A DNA stretch of 25,212 nt from 70-18 sp041691815 (lineage in GTDB: Bacteria; Pseudomonadota; Alphaproteobacteria; Acetobacterales; Acetobacteraceae), in contig JBEPTZ010000062.1 in the NCBI GenBank assembly GCA_041691815.1, positions 1 to 25,212 on the forward strand. Reading direction: 5' to 3'. The notes beneath the pieces are model-generated. The model saw nothing but the letters and a program-made list of their open reading frames with translations. It was not told where the DNA came from and did no database searches. Shown here one piece after another: positions 1 to 7,398 of the stretch (position 1 is its first letter; each line of letters starts with the position of its first letter). The position numbers and the translations under genes are program-made.

Positions 1-168
1 CCCCCCCCGGGGGCCGCCCCCGTGCCCCTCTTTTTTGGTGCCCTGCGCCTGGGGGGGCCAAGGGAATGTTGCAACCAGTACCTCGCCCCCCTCTGCCGAA
101 GGCAACAATCTCGGGGGTTCCAAGGGCTTTGCCCTTGACGGGGTGCGGGGCGGAGCCCCGGCCTTCCT
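1..168. other. Intergenic leader with GC-rich repeat, no gene seen
   Basis: This stretch precedes the first permease gene. It opens with homopolymeric C and G runs and contains, at about 112-160, a GC-rich segment with nested small inverted repeats (AGGGC/GCCCT and GGGGC/GCCCC). A related segment occurs in the opposite orientation at 24565-24611. I see no convincing coding frame; the open frame across 66-353 has no family signature and overlaps the permease in another phase. A plausible Shine-Dalgarno for the gene at 169 is not evident. Confidence 0.5.
112..160 (+). repeat. GC-rich intergenic repeat, copy 1
   Basis: The core reads as CCCTTGACGGGGTGCGGGGC followed by GGAGCCCC. The second copy, read on the minus strand at 24565-24611, has CCCTGGCGGGGGTCGGGGGC followed by a GCCCC end. 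Both therefore share a CCCT-TG/GG-CGGGG-CGGGG-GCCCC skeleton able to form small GC stems. Similar GC-rich intergenic repeats are, from memory, common in Acetobacteraceae. Function is unknown; transcription termination or a non-autonomous mobile sequence are possible. Confidence 0.5.
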
Positions 169-942
169 ATGATCGCCATGCCGACCCGCGCCACGCGCGT
201 CGTCTGGGCCCGGATCGCTTTCGTCGTCGGCTCGGTGCTGTTGTTGGAGGTGCTGTGCCGGCTGCATGTCATCAAGCCGCTCACCATGGTGCCGCCCAGC
301 GTTATGGTCAGCGAGATGGTGCGGCTGACGCTGGCCGGCGAGATCACCGGTGACATTGCCCAGACCACCACCGAGGTTGGTGCCGCGTTCGGCTTTTCGG
401 CGGTGGTGGGGTTCGTGCTGGGGGCGTTGGTGCATGCGCTTCCGCGGGTGCGCCGGGCGATCGATCCGCTGCTGGCCAGTTGGTATGCGGTGCCGTTTTT
501 CGTGTTCTATCCGCTGCTGGTGGCGCTGTTCGGGCTGAATTCGCTGCCGCTGATCGCCATCGGCGTGGTGTTCGCGGTGCCGGCGATGATGCTCAGCACC
601 ATCGCCGGGCTCGACCGGGTGCCGCGCGTGTTGCGCAAGGTGGCGCGGGTGCACCGGCTGTCGGCGGTGCAGGAGGTGCGGCTGATCACCCTGCCCTCGG
701 CGGCGCCGCATCTGTTCACCGGCCTGAAGCTGTCGTTCGCCTATGCGTTCATCGGTGTTATCGCCGGCGAGTTCATCCTGTCCAGCGGCGGCCTCGGCTA
801 CGGCATCGCCTATGCCTATGAGAGCTTCGAGAACAAGCGGATGTATGCGCTGATGCTGCTGGTGCTGCTGGTGGCGGTGGCGGTCAACGGCGTGCTGCAA
901 TATGCCGAGGGCCGGCTGGCGCGAAGGCGGGCGCGGCCATGA
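169..942 (+). CDS. ABC transporter permease, SsuC/TauC-like (first of two)
   Basis: A 257-residue integral membrane permease of the binding-protein-dependent type used for nitrate, sulfonate, taurine or thiamine-precursor import. About six hydrophobic segments are visible, and the cytoplasmic EAA loop that docks on the ATPase lies near residues 157-185 (KVARVHRLSAVQEVRLITLP, with the usual hydrophobic-Pro ending). Length is normal for the family. The ATG at 169 puts a short positively charged N terminus before the first membrane helix. The stop overlaps the next start (ATGA at 939-942), so the two permeases are translationally coupled and probably form a heterodimer. Neither the ATPase nor the binding protein is inside the window, so the substrate cannot be named. 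Family assignment is fairly sure, substrate unknown. Confidence 0.85.
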   Translation: MIAMPTRATRVVWARIAFVVGSVLLLEVLCRLHVIKPLTMVPPSVMVSEMVRLTLAGEITGDIAQTTTEVGAAFGFSAVVGFVLGALVHALPRVRRAIDPLLASWYAVPFFVFYPLLVALFGLNSLPLIAIGVVFAVPAMMLSTIAGLDRVPRVLRKVARVHRLSAVQEVRLITLPSAAPHLFTGLKLSFAYAFIGVIAGEFILSSGGLGYGIAYAYESFENKRMYALMLLVLLVAVAVNGVLQYAEGRLARRRARP

Positions 943-1700
943 AGCGCCTCGCGTTGACGCGCCAGTCCGACAACCTGGTGATCCTGCTGCTGGCGCTGGC
1001 GCTGTGGCAGGGCCTGTACGCCTATGCCGGCGACGTGGCGATCACGCCGCCCTGGCAGACCCTGCTCTACACCGCCCATCTGCTCGGCGAGCGCTCGTTC
1101 TGGCCCAATGTAGCGGCAACGATGCTGGCCTTCTTCTATGCGCTGGTGATATCGGCGATCGGCGGCGTCGGCCTGGGGCTGCTGCTCGGACTGCGCCGGT
1201 TCGCCGGCGATGTCGCCGAGCCGGTGATCGCCTCGCTCTACACCATCCCCAAGGTCACGCTGTATCCGGTGATGCTGCTGCTGTTCGGCCTCGGGCTGTC
1301 GGCCAAGGTGGCGTTCGGCGTCATCCACGGCATGATCCCGGTAATCCTGTTCACCCTGGCCGCGGTGAAGAACATCCCACCGGTGCTGCTGCGCACCGCC
1401 CGCGCGCTGCACCTCACCTCGATGCAGACGGCGACCACCGTGCTGGCCCCGGCGGTCATCCCGGAAATCGTCACCGGCATGCGGGTCGGCTTCGCGCTTA
1501 CTCTGCTGGGCGTGCTGATCGGCGAGATGTTCGCCTCGCAGCGCGGTCTCGGCTTCCTGATCATCAACGGCATCAACCAACACAACGTGCCGATGACCAC
1601 CTCGGTGACACTGCTGGTGGTGGTGTTCGCGGTGGCCGCCAACGGCCTGATGCTGGCGCTCACCCGCCGCGTGCATCGCGCCGGCCAGACGATGAGCTGA
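939..1700 (+). CDS. ABC transporter permease, SsuC/TauC-like (second of two)
   Basis: A 253-residue permease of the same family as its upstream neighbour, starting inside the stop codon of that gene (ATGA overlap). The EAA-type loop is at about residues 152-182 (RTARALHLTSMQTATTVLAP then AVIPEIVTG), flanked by hydrophobic helices; the N terminus has a short charged stretch then a helix at 11-30. Two different permease genes side by side suggest a heterodimeric channel rather than the homodimer of classical SsuC. The gene ends only 7 bp from the stop codon of the convergent LysR gene. The substrate is not predictable from this protein alone. Confidence 0.85.
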   Translation: MKRLALTRQSDNLVILLLALALWQGLYAYAGDVAITPPWQTLLYTAHLLGERSFWPNVAATMLAFFYALVISAIGGVGLGLLLGLRRFAGDVAEPVIASLYTIPKVTLYPVMLLLFGLGLSAKVAFGVIHGMIPVILFTLAAVKNIPPVLLRTARALHLTSMQTATTVLAPAVIPEIVTGMRVGFALTLLGVLIGEMFASQRGLGFLIINGINQHNVPMTTSVTLLVVVFAVAANGLMLALTRRVHRAGQTMS

Positions 1701-1707
1701 ACCGCCC

Positions 1708-2598
1708 TCACCCGCCATACATCTCGCGCGACACCGCCCGCAACGCCTCCAGGAACATCCCGCTGGCCGGCGTCACCGCGCGTCGGCGCCAGTAGCTCAC
1801 CCCCACCGAGCGCCGCCAGATCGAGCCGGCGATTTCGAGTGCCATCAGCCCCTGCCCGGCGATCATCTGCTCCGGCAGGTAGCTCAGCATCTCGGTCCGG
1901 GCGAGCATCTGCAGCATGAACGGAAACGAGTCTGTCTCGATCCACACATCCGGCTCGCCCAGCCCATGCGCCTCGAACAGCGCCGCCAGCCGCACCCGCG
2001 TCAACACCTGCCGATTGGGCAGCACCCACCGCGCGCCCGCCAGGTCCGCCACGCCGGCGCCCTCCCGGGCCAGAAGGTGCCCGATACGCCCCACCACCAT
2101 CACCCGGTCGCTGAACAACTGCTCATGCATCACCATCGGCGACAGCGGCCGGCCCGGCATCGTCGTCACCGCATAATCCAGTTCCCCTTGCTGCAACGCC
2201 AGCAGCAGCGAGTCGTTCAACCCGCTGCGGATCATCAGCTGGATATCGGCCTGCGCCTGCAACCGCACCGCCACCGCCGGCAGCAACGCCGCCGCCATGC
2301 TCGGCCCCGCCCCCACCCGCACCAGCCCGCGCGCCGTGGTGCGCAACTCCCGCAGCGTCTCGGCGGCGTGGCTCAGTTCGGCCTCAAGCGCATGCGCATG
2401 CGGCTCCAGCGCCGCGCCGAACGCACTCAGCCGCACCCCGCGCGAATGCCGCTCGAACAGCGCCACCCCCACCGCCTCTTCCAGCCGCCGGATGCTCTTG
2501 GTCAGCGCCGGCTGCGACACCCCAGCCGCCGCCGCCGCCTGGCGCAGGCTGCCATGCCGGGCCGCCGCCAGAAAATGCCGAAGCTGCCGCGCTTCCAT
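1708..2598 (-). CDS. LysR-family transcriptional regulator
   Basis: A 296-residue LysR-type regulator. The N-terminal winged helix-turn-helix is at about residues 3-60, with the typical recognition region AAAAAGVSQPALTKSIRRLE (21-40) and the LFER(H)SRGVRLS wing. The rest fits a periplasmic-binding-like effector domain. I start at the ATG at 2598 because the family consensus begins two or three residues before the first helix; the frame stays open upstream to 2730 but that extension has no family character. It is divergent from the sulfatase gene at 2757 across a 158-bp intergenic region, so the sulfatase-TRAP-AcnX block is the likely target, with an unknown co-inducer (inference). It converges on the ABC permeases with 7 bp between stop codons. 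Confidence 0.88.
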   Translation of the reverse strand: MEARQLRHFLAAARHGSLRQAAAAAGVSQPALTKSIRRLEEAVGVALFERHSRGVRLSAFGAALEPHAHALEAELSHAAETLRELRTTARGLVRVGAGPSMAAALLPAVAVRLQAQADIQLMIRSGLNDSLLLALQQGELDYAVTTMPGRPLSPMVMHEQLFSDRVMVVGRIGHLLAREGAGVADLAGARWVLPNRQVLTRVRLAALFEAHGLGEPDVWIETDSFPFMLQMLARTEMLSYLPEQMIAGQGLMALEIAGSIWRRSVGVSYWRRRAVTPASGMFLEALRAVSREMYGG

Positions 2599-2604
2599 CC
2601 CGCG

Positions 2605-2619
2605 ATACCTTCCGGTTAT
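2605..2619. promoter_or_regulatory. Candidate LysR-type operator (T-N11-A)
   Basis: ATACCTTCCGGTTAT is a 15-bp imperfect dyad (ATA-N9-TAT) containing the T-N11-A spacing typical of LysR-family recognition sites. It lies 6 bp upstream of the LysR start codon, where autoregulation would be expected. An A/T-rich stretch continues to about 2641, with a further TTATC (2616-2620) and GATAA (2637-2641) pair. The match is by eye and short motifs like this arise by chance. Confidence 0.35.
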
Positions 2620-2756
2620 CAATAAAAAACCCAGCCGATAATTGTCGCCCCGCCGCAAAGGTGCAACCGTTACCCCCCCTGTTACACCAGCGACGCCCGC
2701 ACAAGATGCCGCCCGATCAGCCTGGATCAACCAGGCGCCGCAAGGAGGAGCGCCGC

Positions 2757-4286
2757 ATGGCCCGCCGCCCGAACATCTTGATGATCACCTCCGACCAGCA
2801 GCGCGGCGACGCATTCGGCTTCGAAGGCCGGCGCGTGCGCACCCCGCATCTCGACCAATTGGCCGCCGATGGCACCCGCTTCGCCGCCTGCATCACCCCC
2901 AACGTGGTCTGCCAGCCCTCCCGCGCCTCCATCCTCACCGGCCTGCTGCCCCGCACCCACGGCGTCTGGGACAACGGCATCGACCTCGACGAGAGCATCG
3001 GCAGCGCCGGATTCGCCGGCCAGTTCGCCCATGCCGGCTACCGCACCGGCTTCATCGGCAAGGCGCATTTCTCCACCTTCCACACCTTCTCCCCCACCGG
3101 CCGCCCAGAAAACCGCGCCAGCACCGACCGCTTCGGCCCGGACTGGATCGGCCCCTACATGGGCTTCAACCACGTCGAACTGATGGTCGGCGGCCACAAC
3201 ATCCACCTGCCGCAAAAACCGCCGCACGGCATGGCCTACGAGCGCTGGTACCACGCCGATGGCCGCGGCGAGGCCAAGAACAAGCTCTACTCCACCCACA
3301 TGCCGCCCGATGTCGGCGCCGCCCAGACCTGGCACTCCGCCCTGCCCTCCGCCTGGCACAACTCCACCTGGACCGGCGACCGCGCCGTCGACTTCCTGCA
3401 CCAGAACAAGGACGACCCGTTCATCCTCTGGGCCTCCTTCCCCGACCCGCACCACCCGTTCGACGCGCCGGAACCGTGGAGCCGGATGCACCACCCGGAC
3501 GACGTCGACCTGCCAAAATTCCGCAACCTGGACCTCGACCGCCGCCCCTGGTGGCACAAGGCCAGCCTGCAGTCCACGCCCAAGCTCGACGACGAGGAAC
3601 TGCGCGACTTCCGCGAACGCTACTCCCGCACCCCCACCCAGACCGACCAGCAGCTCCGCCACCTGATCGCCAACTATTACGGCATGATCTCGCTGATCGA
3701 CCATAACGTCGGCCGCATCCTGATCGCGCTCGACGAATGCGGCCTCAGTGACGACACCATCGTCATCTACACCACCGACCACGGCGACTGGCTCGGCGAC
3801 CACGGCATCATCCTCAAAGGCCCGATGATGTACGAAGGCCTGCTGCGCATCGGCTGCATCATGCGCGGCCCCGGCATCCCGGCCGCCCGCGTCATCCGCG
3901 ACCCGGTCTCCACGCTCGACCTGCCCGCCACCTACTACGACTACGCCGGCATCGCCCCCAACGCCGCCATGCACAGCCGCAGCCTGCGCCCGCTGATCGA
4001 GGCCCAGGCCACCCGCGATTTCGCCTACAACGAATGGGACCTGCACCCGTCGCGCTGCGGCGTGGCGCTGCAACTGCGCACCATCCGCACCAGAACCCAC
4101 AAAATGACCCTGGAACAGATCACCGGCGCCGGCGAACTCTACGACCTGGTCAACGACCCCGACGAAATGGACAACCTGTTCAACGACCCCGCCGCCCGCA
4201 CCCAACAAGCCGAAATGACCGACATGATCCGCAGCCGCCCCGACGACGCCATGGTGCCGCCGCCGCAGCCGGTGGGGATGGCATAA
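2757..4286 (+). CDS. Cytoplasmic formylglycine-type sulfatase / phosphonate monoester hydrolase-like
   Basis: A 509-residue alkaline-phosphatase-superfamily hydrolase. The metal-binding Asp is D13 (ILMITSDQQRG), the formylglycine precursor is C52 in CQPSRAS (CxPSR core), and the second metal site is D341-H342 in TTDHGDWLGDHG with K354 following. In this family the modified Cys attacks a sulfate or phosphonate/phosphate ester. There is no signal peptide: the catalytic Asp follows the start almost directly, so it acts in the cytoplasm. The start at 2757 is set by AAGGAGG at 2742-2748 and by the family N terminus. It is divergent from the LysR gene and upstream of the TRAP genes. An arylsulfatase, a choline-sulfatase-like enzyme or a phosphonate monoester hydrolase are all possible; the sequence does not decide between sulfate and phosphonate esters. 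Confidence 0.87.
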   Translation: MARRPNILMITSDQQRGDAFGFEGRRVRTPHLDQLAADGTRFAACITPNVVCQPSRASILTGLLPRTHGVWDNGIDLDESIGSAGFAGQFAHAGYRTGFIGKAHFSTFHTFSPTGRPENRASTDRFGPDWIGPYMGFNHVELMVGGHNIHLPQKPPHGMAYERWYHADGRGEAKNKLYSTHMPPDVGAAQTWHSALPSAWHNSTWTGDRAVDFLHQNKDDPFILWASFPDPHHPFDAPEPWSRMHHPDDVDLPKFRNLDLDRRPWWHKASLQSTPKLDDEELRDFRERYSRTPTQTDQQLRHLIANYYGMISLIDHNVGRILIALDECGLSDDTIVIYTTDHGDWLGDHGIILKGPMMYEGLLRIGCIMRGPGIPAARVIRDPVSTLDLPATYYDYAGIAPNAAMHSRSLRPLIEAQATRDFAYNEWDLHPSRCGVALQLRTIRTRTHKMTLEQITGAGELYDLVNDPDEMDNLFNDPAARTQQAEMTDMIRSRPDDAMVPPPQPVGMA

Positions 4287-4301
4287 GGAAAGAAGCAAGC
4301 A

Positions 4302-4407
4302 GCGCTTTTTTGAAAAAAAGCGCGCAAAAAACTTCACCCATTCTCTCCGCCGAGAGTGCCGAAGGCCGGATGGAGTTTTTTTGCTTCTTTTTTTGCAAAA
4401 AAAGAAG
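4302..4407. repeat. Composite A/T-hairpin inverted repeat, copy A
   Basis: This intergenic element has mirror-image architecture. A left palindrome of GCGCTTTTTT/AAAAAAGCGC (4302-4323) is followed by GCAAAAAACTTC. The core contains CTCTC/GAGAG (4343-4356). Then comes GGAGTTTTTTTG and a right palindrome of CTTCTTTTTTT/AAAAAAAGAAG with a GC loop (4384-4407). The same plan recurs at 7251-7374. It separates the sulfatase from dctP. Its short stems lined with A and T runs could terminate transcription in both directions or stabilise mRNA ends, or the element could be a mobile repeat. The dctP ribosome-binding site lies beyond it. Confidence 0.7.
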
Positions 4408-4451
4408 ACCTTGCTTCGCCGACAAAAAACCGCCCGAGGGAGGACAACAAG

Positions 4452-5453
4452 ATGCCAACACGGCGCCAAACCATCACCGGCCTCGCCGCCGCAGCCCTCG
4501 TCGCCGGCCGCCCGGCCCACGCCGCCGAATTCACCTTGCGGCTGTCGTCCTGGGGCTCGCCCACCGCGCCGCAGGTCGCCACCTTCGTCGCCGCCTTCAA
4601 GAAGGCCGTCGAGGACGGCAGCAAGGGCCGCATCGAGGTCCAGGCTTTCCCCGCCGGCGCCCTGGTCAAGGAGCAGGACGTGCCATCGGCGATCCAGTCC
4701 CGGGTGGTCGATATTTCGCTGGCCACCATCGGCAGCTTCGCCTCGATCTCGCCGCCGGCAGCCTTGATCAACTCGGTGATGTTCCGCCCCACCTCGGAGA
4801 CCTTCCTCGCCACCGCCGGCTCCGGTTCCAAGCTCGCTTCCGCACTGGACACAAGTCTGGCCAAGCGCCATGTCCACCTGCTGGCGGTGCTGGATAACGG
4901 CCCGCCGATGCTGGTCTCCCGCGCCGCGATGCTGAAGCCCGCCGACCTCAAGGGCAAGCCGTTCCGCGCCTATGACAAGGCCAGTTCGCAGATCATCCAC
5001 ACCCTCGGCGGCGCGCCCTCCACCATGTCGGTCAGCGACGTCTACGCCGCCCTGCAACGCGGCACCGTGCAGGGTGCCATCGGCGGAATCCAGGGCGCTA
5101 TCGGGCTGAAGGAATACGAGGTCGCCAAATTCCTGCTGAACGGCAACGGCGTCTGGGGCGTCGGCACCACCATCTATGTGATGAACGGCGCCGCCCTGGC
5201 CTCGCTGCCGGCCGATCTGCAGAAGCTGATGTTCGCCGCCGGGCGCGAGGCCGAACTGGTCACCAACAAGGTGATCTTCGCCTTCATCGACAAAAGCCTG
5301 CAGGACATGCGCGACCACGGCATGCAGGTCACCGAACTGCAACCCGGCAGCGCCGAGTACAAGGCATTCGCCACCGCCCTGGCGCCGCTGGCGAAAGCCC
5401 AGCAGCAAGGCATCCCGAAGGAGTTGCTGGCCCTGGTCGGCATCAGTGCCTGA
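4452..5453 (+). CDS. TRAP transporter solute-binding protein, DctP family
   Basis: A 333-residue periplasmic binding protein for a TRAP (tripartite ATP-independent periplasmic) importer, which usually carries organic acids. Residues 1-24 are a secretion signal with a twin-arginine-like start (TRRQTITG) and an AHA-A cleavage site. The mature part shows the DctP fold signatures, including the carboxylate-binding arginine region GKPFRAYD (R172) and the later STMSVSDVYAALQRGTVQGA helix. The ATG at 4452 follows a GAGGGAGG ribosome-binding site and gives a normal signal peptide; the frame stays open further upstream, through the repeat, but that part is not protein-like. dctQ and dctM follow directly. 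The ligand is unknown, probably a carboxylate handled by the neighbouring enzymes. Confidence 0.92.
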   Translation: MPTRRQTITGLAAAALVAGRPAHAAEFTLRLSSWGSPTAPQVATFVAAFKKAVEDGSKGRIEVQAFPAGALVKEQDVPSAIQSRVVDISLATIGSFASISPPAALINSVMFRPTSETFLATAGSGSKLASALDTSLAKRHVHLLAVLDNGPPMLVSRAAMLKPADLKGKPFRAYDKASSQIIHTLGGAPSTMSVSDVYAALQRGTVQGAIGGIQGAIGLKEYEVAKFLLNGNGVWGVGTTIYVMNGAALASLPADLQKLMFAAGREAELVTNKVIFAFIDKSLQDMRDHGMQVTELQPGSAEYKAFATALAPLAKAQQQGIPKELLALVGISA

Positions 5454-5961
5454 CTGCAAATCGCTGGCGGCGGCGCTCACCCGCGTCACCAAGTGGTTCT
5501 GCATCGCCGCCGCCGTGCTCGCCCTGCTGCTGCCGCTGCCGGTGGTGTGGGAGGTGCTGATGGATGGCCTCGGCATGCCCCCGGTCTGGGTGTTCGAAAC
5601 CACCGGCTACACCATCATCCTGCTCGCCTTCGCCGCCAGCGGCTACGGCCTGCACACCGGCTATCACTTCAAGGTCACCCTGCTGCCGGACAAGTTCCCG
5701 CATCTGGCCGCCGGCCTCGGCCGCTTCTCCGGCGCGCTTGAACTCGGCTTCGGCCTGGTGCTGCTGTTCGCCGGCATCGATCAGGTCTGGGTGGACTGGG
5801 TGCAGGATCTGCGGTCGGACACGCTGCTGGAAATCCCGCAATACCTGCCGCAACTCGCCTTCCCGATCGGCGGCCTGGTGATCGGCCTGCAAGGCCTGGC
5901 GCATCTGCTCAACCCGCTCGCCCCCACGCCGGAGGAGTTGGGCCATGCATATCGCGAGTGA
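5446..5961 (+). CDS. TRAP transporter small permease, DctQ family
   Basis: A 171-residue membrane protein with about four hydrophobic segments (roughly residues 15-35, 50-68, 88-110 and 132-158), the size and topology of DctQ subunits. DctQ pairs with DctM and docks the binding protein. The GTG at 5446 overlaps the end of dctP by 8 bp, and there is no well-spaced Shine-Dalgarno (AAGGAG lies about 22 bp upstream), so translation is probably coupled to dctP. A later start would remove the first membrane helix. The end overlaps dctM by 17 bp. Recognition rests on topology and position between dctP and dctM, since DctQ sequences diverge strongly. Confidence 0.85.
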   Translation: MPDCKSLAAALTRVTKWFCIAAAVLALLLPLPVVWEVLMDGLGMPPVWVFETTGYTIILLAFAASGYGLHTGYHFKVTLLPDKFPHLAAGLGRFSGALELGFGLVLLFAGIDQVWVDWVQDLRSDTLLEIPQYLPQLAFPIGGLVIGLQGLAHLLNPLAPTPEELGHAYRE

Positions 5962-7243
5962 CGCCAGCGTCGTCCTGGTGATCGTCGCGATGTTCGTGCT
6001 GATGGGCATCGGCGTGCCGATCTTCCTGGCCATCGGCATGGCCGCACTGGGCGGTCTGTGGATGGCGTTCGGCCTGCACCAGGCGATGGTCGATTTCACC
6101 TCGTTCCTCTGGCAGAGCCTGAACAGCTTCGAACTTGTCACCATCCCGCTGTTCGTGCTGGCGGCAATGCTGGTGCAGGAATCCGATGTCGGCGACGAAT
6201 TATTCGCGTTCGCGCGGGTCTGGGTCGGCTCCACGCCGAACGGTCTCGGCGTCTCGGTCATCATCACCTGCGCCATCTTTGCCGGCATCTGCGGCTCCAG
6301 CCCGGTCACCGCCGTCACCATCGGCCTGATCGCGCTGCCGGCGCTGAAGCGCGAGGGCTACCCGGACCGCCAGCGCGGCGCCATGGTGGCGGCCGGCGGC
6401 ACCCTCGGCATTCTGATTCCGCCCAGCGTGCCGCTGATCATCTACGGCGTGCTGACCCAGACCTCGATCGGCAGCCTGTTCGTCGCCACCACCATCCCCG
6501 GCCTGATGCTGGCGGCGATGTTCGCCATCTACGTGATGTTCTTCGCCGGCAGCCGCACCCGCGGCCAGTCGTTCAGCTGGGAACAGCGCATGGCCGCACT
6601 TTGGCGCGCCTTCCCGGTGATCATCCTGCCGCTGTTCATCATCGGCTCGATCTATTTCGGCCTGATCACCCCCACCGAAACCGGCGCCGTCGCCGCGGTC
6701 TACCTGCTACTGCTCGGCCTCGCCCGCCGCCGCCTCACGCTGTCGAAAATCTGGCGCGCCGCCATGCTCACCGCACTCACCTCGGCGATGCTGCTGATGA
6801 TCTTCGCCACCGGCTCGGTGCTGGCTCGCTACACCGCCCTGCTGCAAGTGCCGCAGCGCATCGCCGAAGCAGTCGGCGGCATCCCCGGCGGCCCGATCGT
6901 CGTGTTCACCGGCATCGTGGTGGCCGACCTCATCCTCGGCACCTTCCTGGAATCCGGCGCACTGACCATCCTCACCATCCCGATCTTCTTCCCGATCGCC
7001 ACCGCCATCGGGCTGGACCCGATCCAGTTCGGCGTGATGATCGCGGTCAACCAGGAAATCGCCCAGATCCACCCACCCGCCGGCCTCAACCTGGTCACCG
7101 TCGCCTCGATCTCCGACATCCCGCTGACCCGCATGATGGTCAGCATCCTGCCATATATCGCCATCGAACTGGTGATGATCTACGCACTGTACTTCTTCCC
7201 GCAACTTACGCTGTGGCTGCCATCGAAGATGGTAGTGCAGTAA
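5945..7243 (+). CDS. TRAP transporter large permease, DctM family
   Basis: A 432-residue polytopic membrane protein, the sodium- or proton-coupled transport subunit of the TRAP importer. Characteristic segments include GVPIFLAIG near the N terminus, FAGICGSSPVTAVTIG, the GGTLGILIPPSVPLIIYG motif, GLITPTETGAVAA and, near the C terminus, NQEIAQIHPPAGLNLVTV. Length is standard. GGAGGAG lies about 6 bp before the ATG at 5945, inside the dctQ coding end. It is the last of the three TRAP genes and is followed by composite repeat copy B before the DUF3604 gene. Confidence 0.94.
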   Translation: MHIASDASVVLVIVAMFVLMGIGVPIFLAIGMAALGGLWMAFGLHQAMVDFTSFLWQSLNSFELVTIPLFVLAAMLVQESDVGDELFAFARVWVGSTPNGLGVSVIITCAIFAGICGSSPVTAVTIGLIALPALKREGYPDRQRGAMVAAGGTLGILIPPSVPLIIYGVLTQTSIGSLFVATTIPGLMLAAMFAIYVMFFAGSRTRGQSFSWEQRMAALWRAFPVIILPLFIIGSIYFGLITPTETGAVAAVYLLLLGLARRRLTLSKIWRAAMLTALTSAMLLMIFATGSVLARYTALLQVPQRIAEAVGGIPGGPIVVFTGIVVADLILGTFLESGALTILTIPIFFPIATAIGLDPIQFGVMIAVNQEIAQIHPPAGLNLVTVASISDIPLTRMMVSILPYIAIELVMIYALYFFPQLTLWLPSKMVVQ

Positions 7244-7250
7244 AAAAGAT

Positions 7251-7374
7251 GTTCTTTTTTGAAAAAAAGAACCAAAAAACTTTTATCCGCCTTGCAACAG
7301 TGGCGCCGCGGAGACTCCGGAGTCTCCAAGATGGATGAAAAGTTTTTTTGCTTCTTTTTGTTCACAAAAAGAAG
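7251..7374. repeat. Composite A/T-hairpin inverted repeat, copy B
   Basis: Same plan as the element at 4302-4407. Left palindrome GTTCTTTTTT/AAAAAAGAAC (7251-7272), then CAAAAAACTTTTATCC (7273-7288). A perfect 18-bp G/C palindrome GGAGACTCC/GGAGTCTCC sits at 7310-7327. Then GGATGAAAAGTTTTTTTG (7333-7350), nearly the reverse complement of the left inner arm, and a right palindrome CTTCTTTTTGT/ACAAAAAGAAG (7351-7374). The whole element could fold as one long hairpin or as three stems. It lies between dctM and the DUF3604 gene, so copies A and B bracket the three TRAP genes. The T runs could act as terminators in either direction. Confidence 0.72.
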
Positions 7375-7398
7375 ACTTCCTTCCTAAGGACCAAACCA

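Noticed and set aside
66..353. Short plus-strand open frame before the first permease
   Set aside because: It overlaps the permease in another phase, starts in repeat sequence and has no family character.
4302..4407. Reading repeat copy A as a CRISPR or a simple Rho-independent terminator
   Set aside because: There is no regular repeat-spacer spacing, and the stems are A/T palindromes in mirror arrangement rather than one GC stem followed by a T tract.
2727..5603. Minus-strand open frame of 958 residues across the sulfatase and dctP genes
   Set aside because: It is antisense to two well-supported genes, has low-complexity Gly/Ala/Val/Asp composition and no family motif. High GC third positions leave antisense frames open.
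7348..7398. Upstream extension of the DUF3604 frame
   Set aside because: It would be encoded by the composite repeat; TAAGGA at 7385-7390 points to the ATG at 7399.
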